Origin: Bacteroidales bacterium
GTDB lineage: Bacteria > Bacteroidota > Bacteroidia > Bacteroidales > UBA10428
Reading direction: 5' to 3'
DNA: 64,000 nt
Assembly: GCA_016931575.1 (NCBI GenBank)
Contig: JAFGEO010000022.1
Location: forward strand, 1 to 64,000
The notes under the pieces are model-generated. The model was not told where the DNA came from. It searched no databases and saw only the letters and a program-made list of their open reading frames with translations. Every line of letters starts with the position of its first letter. The stretch's first letter is position 1. Shown piece by piece: positions 44,079-51,074 of the stretch. Position numbers and translations under genes: made by a program.

Positions 44079-46826
44079 ATGCCGCAAAAAGAAATAAATT
44101 TTGACACACTGGTAATCGGAGGTGGTATTGCAGGGCAGGAGACGGCCTTAAGCATTGCTGAGATGAAATACAATGTGCTCCTGGTAGAGAAGGGGCTCTC
44201 CATAGGGGGCAAGATGATCCAGCTGAGTAAAGTTTTCCCGACCCTGGACTGTGCTGCATGTATTACAACACCCAAGATGTCTGAGACAGCCCGCCATGAG
44301 AACATTTCCCTGATGCTGAACAGTGAGATCGAAGGGATCCGGAAAGATGACGGAGGCTTCACCATCGATGTTGCCAAAAATCCACGGTACATCAATGAGG
44401 AATCCTGCACGGGATGTGGTGAATGCGAAGTGGTCTGCCCTGAGATCAGACCCGATGCCTACAATGCAAACCTTGCGGGAACCAAAGTAGCGCATATTCC
44501 CTTTGCACTGGCAAATCCGAAGATCTCCATGATAGACCGGCAGGATGTTTCTGCTCCCTGCATCAATGAGTGCCCCGGCGGAGTAAAGCCCTATGGATAC
44601 ATTTCACTGGTAAGAAACGGCCAGTATGAAGATGCCATGCGCCTGCATATGGAAGATATTCCCATCCCTGGCAGTCTGGGTCGTGCTTGCTATGCCCCCT
44701 GTCAGAATGAATGTACCCGTGCCAGTCTGGATACCTCCGTGGATATCCGCAGGATCAAGCGTTTCTTTGCTGAAGATTACTACGGAAAATATCCTAAGGC
44801 TCCGGAAGTAATGATTGAGCATAAATCCGGAAAAAAAGTCGCCGTCGTTGGATCAGGTCCCGCCGGGCTTACCGCTGCCTATCAGCTTGCCCTGAAAGGC
44901 CATGAGTTAACTATTTTTGAAGCTGCCCCGAAAGCGGGTGGCATGCTGATGCTGACATTACCTGAATACAGGCTCCCAAAGCATATCGTTGAACGCGACA
45001 TTGAAAATATCACCGCCCTTGGCGTACAAATAAAAGTCAACCATAAAGTTGAGTCCCTGACAGCACTGAAAGAGAAAGAGGGTTTCGATGCAATTTTCGT
45101 TTCAGTAGGCACACATAAAGCCACAAAGCTGAACATGGAAGGCGCTGATCTTGATGGGGTAATCGACTGCCTTGACTTCCTGCGGAATACAAATATCGGA
45201 GAGAAGATGGACCTGACAGGTAAAACCGTCATGGTCATCGGGGGCGGGAACACGGCGATCGACTCTTCCAGAACAGCCCTTCGTCTGGGTGCTGAGAAGG
45301 TGATTGTCGTTTATCGCCGCAGCAGGGATGAGATGCCCTGTTTCGCTCCGGAGATCCAGGAAGCGGAGGAGGAGGGTGTTGAGCTGATGATCCTGCGCAA
45401 CCCGGTGAGATTCATCGGAGAGAAGGGTAAGCTTAAGCAGGTTGAACTTATTAAGATGAAACTGGGGAATCCCGATGAACAGGGAAGGCGCTCGCCGATC
45501 CCAATCAAAGGTTCTGAATATATCGAAAAGGTAGATGTGGTAATTGAAGCGATTGGCCTGCAGCCCTCAGCGGCTGATTTTGCCAGGGATGTTGAGATGA
45601 GCAGGCAAGGTACCATCCTGGCTGATCCCAAAACACTCCAAACTTCTGTGGCACATATCTTTGCAGGGGGCGACTCGGTTACCGGGGCCTCTACCATCAT
45701 TGAAGCTGCAGGACAGGGGCGCCAGGCTGCTTTCTATATTGATAAATTCCTGCAGGAAGAGAACCCCGGGAATTATGAATTCGGTGATAAGCTGCCGGCT
45801 TTGGATAAAGCACCGGTGCTGGCAAAAAGCAATAACAGGAAGGAAACCCCTGTCGCTGAGAACCTGAGGGATGCCAGAGAGCGCGTAAAAGATTTTGAAG
45901 ATGTTGAATATACCTTCACCGAGGAGGAAGTCCTTCAGAGTGCCAACCGGTGCCTGGACTGCAGCAATTGCCGGGAATGCCATCAGTGTGTTACGGTTTG
46001 TACGCCTAAAGCCATCGACTTCTCACAGAAAAAGGAACACATACAGGTAAAAGCGAAATCCATCGTTCTGGCTACCGGATACAAGCTCTTTCCTCCTTCC
46101 GGGAAACCTGATTATGGCTTTGGGAAATACCCAAACGTGATCGATTCCATGCAAATGGACAGGCTCATCGCCCCGACACGGCCATTCAACAATGTCCTGC
46201 GCCCGGGCGATGGTAAGGTGCCTGACAATATCGCCTATGTGCTGTGTACCGGCTCTCGCGATTCAGCCATAGAAAATTCTGCCTGCAGCACAGAATGCTC
46301 CAATAACCCGATTTGCTCTCAGATCTGCTGTATGTATTCCATCAAGCAGGCACAGCTGCTGATGGGGGCACTTCCAATGGCCGACATCACCATCTATTAC
46401 ATGGATATCCGGGCATTTGGGAAGGGCTATGAGGAATTTTACCAGGAAGCCAAATCCATGGGGGTAAACTTTATCAAAGGTAAAGTAGCCAAAATTACAG
46501 AGTCGCCCAGGCAGAATGGTGACCTTATCCTGCGCTATGAGGACATTGTATCCGGACAGATTAAGGAGAAGAAGCATGATACGGTTGTACTCTCCGTAGG
46601 TGTTGTTCCAAACAGGGGGATTCCCGACATGTTTACCAACAGCTCACTGGAACTGGATCAGTTCAATTTTGTAAAACAGGTCGACGAGCTCGTCAGACCT
46701 TCCCTGACCAGTATCGACGGCGTATTTGTTGCCGGCGCTTCATCCGGACCCAAGGACATTCCTGATTCAATTCTGTCAGCAGGCTGTGCTGCCACTGAGG
46801 TTGCAGGTTATCTACGGGAACTTTAA
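44079..46826 (+). CDS. HdrA/QmoA-like flavoprotein with inserted GltD/NfnB-type NAD(P)H oxidoreductase module
   Basis: 915 residues. The N-terminal part starts with an HdrA-type FAD motif (VIGGGIAGQETALSIAEM) and the LDCAACITTPKM segment; a [4Fe-4S] motif CTGCGECEVVC is near residue 110. From about 160 to 600 a GltD-type module is inserted: its cluster cysteines (CINECPGG, CYAPCQNEC), FAD motif VAVVGSGPAGLTAAYQLA near 250 and NAD(P)H motif VMVIGGGNTAIDSSRTAL near 380. A cysteine-rich motif CLDCSNCRECHQC follows at about 625. The HdrA fold then resumes (VLATGYKLFPPSG; CSTECSNNPICSQIC near 737). QmoA alone is about half this size. The fusion points to NAD(P)H as an electron partner. Confidence 0.87.
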   Translation: MPQKEINFDTLVIGGGIAGQETALSIAEMKYNVLLVEKGLSIGGKMIQLSKVFPTLDCAACITTPKMSETARHENISLMLNSEIEGIRKDDGGFTIDVAKNPRYINEESCTGCGECEVVCPEIRPDAYNANLAGTKVAHIPFALANPKISMIDRQDVSAPCINECPGGVKPYGYISLVRNGQYEDAMRLHMEDIPIPGSLGRACYAPCQNECTRASLDTSVDIRRIKRFFAEDYYGKYPKAPEVMIEHKSGKKVAVVGSGPAGLTAAYQLALKGHELTIFEAAPKAGGMLMLTLPEYRLPKHIVERDIENITALGVQIKVNHKVESLTALKEKEGFDAIFVSVGTHKATKLNMEGADLDGVIDCLDFLRNTNIGEKMDLTGKTVMVIGGGNTAIDSSRTALRLGAEKVIVVYRRSRDEMPCFAPEIQEAEEEGVELMILRNPVRFIGEKGKLKQVELIKMKLGNPDEQGRRSPIPIKGSEYIEKVDVVIEAIGLQPSAADFARDVEMSRQGTILADPKTLQTSVAHIFAGGDSVTGASTIIEAAGQGRQAAFYIDKFLQEENPGNYEFGDKLPALDKAPVLAKSNNRKETPVAENLRDARERVKDFEDVEYTFTEEEVLQSANRCLDCSNCRECHQCVTVCTPKAIDFSQKKEHIQVKAKSIVLATGYKLFPPSGKPDYGFGKYPNVIDSMQMDRLIAPTRPFNNVLRPGDGKVPDNIAYVLCTGSRDSAIENSACSTECSNNPICSQICCMYSIKQAQLLMGALPMADITIYYMDIRAFGKGYEEFYQEAKSMGVNFIKGKVAKITESPRQNGDLILRYEDIVSGQIKEKKHDTVVLSVGVVPNRGIPDMFTNSSLELDQFNFVKQVDELVRPSLTSIDGVFVAGASSGPKDIPDSILSAGCAATEVAGYLREL

Positions 46827-46845
46827 AAATCGAAACGAGCAAGAA

Positions 46846-48849
46846 ATGGAAAAGAAGAAACAAAGAATAGGACTCTATATCTGCCATTGCGGAGGAAATA
46901 TCTCCGACTATGTAAATGTGGAAGAGATTGGCAAGCTCATGCAGAAAGAAGATGGCGTCCTGATTTCCAAGGATGTAATGTTTACCTGCGCCGATTCAAA
47001 CCAGAAAGATATGATCCAGGATATCCGAGAGAAAAATCTGGACGCCATCGTGGTAGCCTCATGCTCCCCTAAGCTGCACCTGCATACTTTCCAGGAGGTA
47101 GCCAAAAGGGCAGGGCTCAATCCATCGAACTATGTTCAGGTAAATATCCGCGAACAGTGTTCATGGCCCCATTCCGATAAGCCCAAAGATGCAACTATGA
47201 AGGCGGTCGGTCTCATCCAGGCTGGAGTGAAGCGGGTAGCGTATTCCGAATCGCTGGAGAACATTGAGGTAGAGGTGAAAAGTACGGTATTGGTTGTGGG
47301 AGCAGGAATCTCCGGAATGCGCTCATCCATTGAACTTGCACGCCTGGGTTACGAGGTATATCTCGTTGAAAAAGAATCTGTTGTTGGCGGACATGTCGCT
47401 GAACTTGAACAGGTATTCATGTCAGGGCAGAATGGTAAAAAGATCATAAACGATTTGTATGAGCAGGTAAAAAGCTATTCCAACATCACCTTGTTTACCA
47501 ATGCTGTCATGGAGAATGTGTCCGGGAGCATCGGAAATTTTTCGGTTGATGTACGCATTAAACCCCGGGAGGAAATATCCGGCCAGAAAGAAGAAACACT
47601 AACCCTCCACGCAGGGGCTGTGCTGGTGGCTACGGGCTTTGACCCCTATCAGCCAAAGGAGGGAGAGTATGGGTATGGAACCATGCCTTCAGTTGTAACT
47701 CTCCCGGAGTTTAATGAAATGATCCGTAACAATCCCGGGAAACTCGTACATAATTCCCGGCAAATCAGGAAAGTTTCCTTTATTTACTGTGTCGGCAACC
47801 GTCAAAATAAAGGAGAGAACAAATACTGTTCACGCCACTGCTGCACCTCCACCATTCATACCTCCATCCAGATCAGGGAAAAGTATAAAGATATTACCTC
47901 TTTCCACCTGTACAGGGACATTCGTACCTACGGCAAGCAGGAAGTGCTTTTCGAGAAATCATCGCGGCAGGGGGATATTTACATACGCTTTGACGAGAAA
48001 GAACCCCCTCAGATCGAGCAGCAGGGCAAAAAGACCCTGATCAGGGTTACGGACTACCTGACCGAAAAGCGGGAGCTTGAGCTGGAGGCCGACCTGGTAG
48101 TGCTGGTAACCGGGATGGAAGCCAGGAAGGACAGCACGGATATCTCGGCAAAGTTCAAAATCCCCATCGGGAATGATAAATTTTTCAATGAGATCCATCC
48201 CAAACTTAAACCTGTAGAAACGGTGATAAAGGGAGTATTCATCGGCGGATCCTGCCAGGGCCCGAAAAATATAACCGAGTCGGTACAGTCTTCACTGGCA
48301 GCTACCGCCAAGATCAATGCCCTGCTGGGAAGCGGAAAGATCCAGCTGGCACCCATCATTGCACGGGTTAACCAGGACGCCTGTACCTGGTGCGGCAAGT
48401 GTGCCGAAGTCTGCGACTATGACTCCCTGGTGAAAACTACTGCAGCGAACAGGGAGGTTGCCCTTGTCAACCGTGCAACCTGCGCAGGCTGCGGTATTTG
48501 TGCACCGGTTTGCCCTGAGAATGCAATCGACCTGGCACAGTATACGGATTCCGAGATTGAATCCATGATCGACGGCTTCATGATGGAGATCGATCCCGGG
48601 GAAATCGGGAAAGCTGAAGCAGCAGTTGAAAAGGAAGTCCTTCAGATGCGCGAATACCCGCAAATGTGGAAGAATATCCTTTCCACACTTAACGGTGGAA
48701 AAAAAACCATACCGGAGATGGCTGAAGAACTGAATGAGAAGAAAGAACTCGTTACCTATCACGTGATGACAATGAACCGTTATGGTGCAGTTGTTCCTGC
48801 CGGAATGGATGAAGATGAAGAATACTATTATTATTCGATTAAAAATTAA
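46846..48849 (+). CDS. HdrA/QmoB-like flavoprotein with two ferredoxin clusters and C-terminal winged helix
   Basis: ATG 46846 gives 667 residues, 19 bases after the previous gene. The N-terminal domain (IGLYICHCGGNISDYV, then SCSPKLHLHTFQEVA) is typical of HdrA/QmoB. The FAD motif VLVVGAGISGMRSSIELARL lies near 145 and a cysteine set (YCSRHCC) near 330. Two [4Fe-4S] motifs follow at about 514 and 550 (CTWCGKCAEVC, CAGCGICAPVCP). The last 65 residues are unusual: a winged helix-like segment (ILSTLNGGKKTIPEMAEELN, then VTYHVMTMNRYGAVVP) ending in an acidic and tyrosine-rich tail. The MvhD domain of QmoB is missing here and is encoded three genes upstream. It works with its neighbours as a Qmo-like complex. 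Confidence 0.87.
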   Translation: MEKKKQRIGLYICHCGGNISDYVNVEEIGKLMQKEDGVLISKDVMFTCADSNQKDMIQDIREKNLDAIVVASCSPKLHLHTFQEVAKRAGLNPSNYVQVNIREQCSWPHSDKPKDATMKAVGLIQAGVKRVAYSESLENIEVEVKSTVLVVGAGISGMRSSIELARLGYEVYLVEKESVVGGHVAELEQVFMSGQNGKKIINDLYEQVKSYSNITLFTNAVMENVSGSIGNFSVDVRIKPREEISGQKEETLTLHAGAVLVATGFDPYQPKEGEYGYGTMPSVVTLPEFNEMIRNNPGKLVHNSRQIRKVSFIYCVGNRQNKGENKYCSRHCCTSTIHTSIQIREKYKDITSFHLYRDIRTYGKQEVLFEKSSRQGDIYIRFDEKEPPQIEQQGKKTLIRVTDYLTEKRELELEADLVVLVTGMEARKDSTDISAKFKIPIGNDKFFNEIHPKLKPVETVIKGVFIGGSCQGPKNITESVQSSLAATAKINALLGSGKIQLAPIIARVNQDACTWCGKCAEVCDYDSLVKTTAANREVALVNRATCAGCGICAPVCPENAIDLAQYTDSEIESMIDGFMMEIDPGEIGKAEAAVEKEVLQMREYPQMWKNILSTLNGGKKTIPEMAEELNEKKELVTYHVMTMNRYGAVVPAGMDEDEEYYYYSIKN

Positions 48850-48854
48850 GCACG

Positions 48855-49928
48855 ATGTCAAAAGTAAACCCATATTTCGCCAAAGAAATGAAAAAACTCG
48901 GAGGTACCGAGTTCAATGCCTGTTTCAATTGCGGAACCTGCACAGCCACTTGCACACTGGCGGAAAAGGATAATGCATTCCCAAGAAAACTGATCCGCTA
49001 TTCCATCCTGGGACTTGAAGATGATATCAAGTCATCTATCGAGCCCTGGTTATGCTACTACTGCGGAGATTGTTCAGACTCGTGCCCACGTCAGGCCGAT
49101 CCGGGAAATATCGTCATGGCCGTAAGGAGGTTCCTGATAACCAGTTATGACTGGACGCGGATCTCGGGCTTGCTCTTCAGGAGCCTGGCAGCGTATATAG
49201 TGGCTTTCTCCCTGCTGCTTCTAGGCATTATAGGTGCATACACTGCCGATATATTTACCAAAGAGGAGTGGGTCCACTATGGCCATTATTTCGAAATGAT
49301 CGCCATTGGCAGTGTATTTCTGGTCATCCTGCTGCCAAATATTATCCGGATGTGGTATTTTACGGTTGCAAGAAAAAAGGTAAAATTCAATATAAAAGTG
49401 TATTTCAGGGAACTAAAGACCCTGTTTATCCACATGTTCTCTCAGAAAAGGGCCCTGGAATGCGATGACAGCAAGGAAAACAGGACCTGGTGGCTGGAAC
49501 ACCTCCTGCTGGTTATCGGATACCTGTCCCTGCTTTTTACCACCGTATTCCTGAACTGGTTCGCCACCGGGAGCATCTTTATCATTGTAATGGGCTATAT
49601 TTTCAGCGCTATGATCTTCGTGGTGACCTTCGACTTTATGATGAAGAAGTTCCGGAAAAAGACCCAGCGGAGTACCACCCTTCACTATTCTGACTGGTTC
49701 TTCATCATTTGGCTGTTCCTCATGGGAGTGAGTGCTTTCGCCGTTCGGCTTTTTATCGACCTTGACCTCCTTCAGAATAACTTCTGGCTCTACCTTTTTC
49801 ATCTGACTGTTCTGGTTCAGTGGGCACTCATTATTGTGCCATTCGGTAAGTGGACACACTTCCTTTACCGCTCTTTTGCGATGTATTTCTCAGCTATCCT
49901 GGAAGCACCGGAGAATGCCAGGAAATAA
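48855..49928 (+). CDS. qmoC: QmoC-like membrane subunit (HdrC iron-sulfur plus cytochrome b-type domain)
   Basis: 357 residues starting 6 bases after the previous stop. Two HdrC-type [4Fe-4S] motifs, CFNCGTCTATC (about 23) and CYYCGDCSDSC (about 67), precede six hydrophobic segments from about 110 to 345. Histidines in WWLEHLLLVIGYL, LHYSDWFFIIWLF, YLFHLTVLVQW and GKWTHFLYRS are placed to bind b-type haem, as in QmoC and HdrE. The subunit should link the cytosolic HdrA-like proteins to menaquinone. It is the last gene of the series. In sulfate reducers Qmo serves APS reductase; none is visible here, so another partner is implied. Confidence 0.88.
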   Translation: MSKVNPYFAKEMKKLGGTEFNACFNCGTCTATCTLAEKDNAFPRKLIRYSILGLEDDIKSSIEPWLCYYCGDCSDSCPRQADPGNIVMAVRRFLITSYDWTRISGLLFRSLAAYIVAFSLLLLGIIGAYTADIFTKEEWVHYGHYFEMIAIGSVFLVILLPNIIRMWYFTVARKKVKFNIKVYFRELKTLFIHMFSQKRALECDDSKENRTWWLEHLLLVIGYLSLLFTTVFLNWFATGSIFIIVMGYIFSAMIFVVTFDFMMKKFRKKTQRSTTLHYSDWFFIIWLFLMGVSAFAVRLFIDLDLLQNNFWLYLFHLTVLVQWALIIVPFGKWTHFLYRSFAMYFSAILEAPENARK

Positions 49929-50496
49929 TACAGTAGTATGTAATAATTCACGGCCGGCAATGCATAATCATATGATGGAAGTTTATGACTTGCTCTGATC
50001 CTCTTCCTTCATTTGTGTCACTCTGTCAGGGCAGCGCATGATCTTTGAAGCTCAAACTGATTTGCGAATGTATCTCCAAACATCGGAATGCTGACTCAGT
50101 CGCTTATCAGCGGTTTCCGGCTTCAATGTCAAACGGGAAGATTAGGGTGGATTTTCATGTACTCCTGAACCAGGTTAACTACTTCTATCCATTATGCTGA
50201 TTTATTACCAGTTAAACCGGCTGATCTTAATCATCAGATAAGTCCACAAAGCAACAGACATCGTTTTTTGCTGAACTAAACTCTATAGCTCCGGTCAAGG
50301 TAATAGCTTCATTTATGCACGGTCTCAGGCATTGAAAAAGCTCCGGATGCTCCCTATATGGCACTTCCGGATTTTCCGTTGGTTGAAGGTTTATAAATTT
50401 GGAAAAAAACCTGACACTTTTTCATCCCGACCCTGCAAAAAATTGATAAATTGGAGCATGCTTGATTTGCCTTCAAACTGTGCATCCGGAGGTCAG
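49929..50496. other. Intergenic region between the Qmo-like operon and the lipoprotein gene
   Basis: About 570 bases. No terminator hairpin with a T run was seen after the QmoC-like gene. An exact TAnnTTTG box lies at 50394-50401. In-frame starts further upstream (TTG 50332, ATG 50458) belong to the following gene's frame but are doubtful as starts. Otherwise the stretch shows nothing. Confidence 0.5.
50394..50401 (+). promoter_or_regulatory. Possible promoter -7 element of the lipoprotein/DUF3160 operon
   Basis: TAAATTTG matches TAnnTTTG and lies 63 bases before ATG 50458 and 95 before GTG 50497. No TTG at ideal spacing. Confidence 0.35.
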
Positions 50497-51072
50497 GTGA
50501 ACGACATCCGCAGAAAAAGGCAGGAATTTTTAAGACCCTGGTATAGGTGTTTGCTGCTATTATACCTGGTTTTTACCTATTCCTGCGCTTCTCCTGGTCC
50601 GGGAAAACCCGGCACTCCTGCTGAGTATTTTTCCCTGGTACAGTCAAATGATTCCCTTTACTACATCAGGATCGAATCTGATTCTGCACCTTCCATGCAG
50701 TGGGAGCTGCCCTATCCCGTTTACAGGTTCCAGACCGGTGATATAGACAGAGATGGTTCTGTGGATGTGCTTGTAGGCGTCATCAAAGCCACCCGGTTCG
50801 ATCCCATACCGCGGAAGCGTGTATTTATCTTTAAGGATTGTGAGGGTGCTGTGCGACCGCTCTGGTTAGGGTCACAACTGGGGATCCCGCTTGAAGATTT
50901 CAGGTTTTATCAGACTAGGGGTGAGCCATGCGTACGGATTATCGGCAGGGAGAATAACGGAAAATACCTGGTAGCAGAGTATACCTGGCAAAAATTCGGA
51001 CTGAAGTTTAAAAAATACATCCTTCGCCATATCAGCCTTAAAACAGCAAATAACCTACTTATACTAAATTGA
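50497..51072 (+). CDS. Lipoprotein with FG-GAP-like segment, upstream of DUF3160 gene
   Basis: Start chosen at GTG 50497, which gives a compact lipoprotein signal (basic n-region, LLLLYLVFTYSC) and has a GGAGG three bases upstream; ATG 50458 is an alternative. The 191-residue product has lipobox FTYSC and a segment QTGDIDRDGSVDVLVGVIKA like the calcium-binding FG-GAP/VCBS repeats. The C-terminal half shows strands without further motifs. The stop lies 2 bases before the next gene's ATG, so translation is probably coupled. Known to me only as a Bacteroidota-type lipoprotein; the role is unknown, though it may act with the DUF3160 and CapA-like neighbours. Confidence 0.7.
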   Translation: MNDIRRKRQEFLRPWYRCLLLLYLVFTYSCASPGPGKPGTPAEYFSLVQSNDSLYYIRIESDSAPSMQWELPYPVYRFQTGDIDRDGSVDVLVGVIKATRFDPIPRKRVFIFKDCEGAVRPLWLGSQLGIPLEDFRFYQTRGEPCVRIIGRENNGKYLVAEYTWQKFGLKFKKYILRHISLKTANNLLILN

Positions 51073-51074
51073 AC

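Noticed and set aside
44079-46826. Possibility that the HdrA/GltD protein is two genes joined by an error
   Set aside because: The frame is continuous with no stop, and HdrA motifs occur both before and after the insert, so an in-frame insertion is the simpler reading.
48292-48873. 193-residue minus-strand frame across the end of the HdrA-like gene
   Set aside because: Rich in cysteine only because it mirrors the Fe-S motifs of the real gene.
49929-50331. Search for a tRNA or small RNA in the long gap after the QmoC-like gene
   Set aside because: No cloverleaf, conserved RNA motif or T-run terminator was seen.
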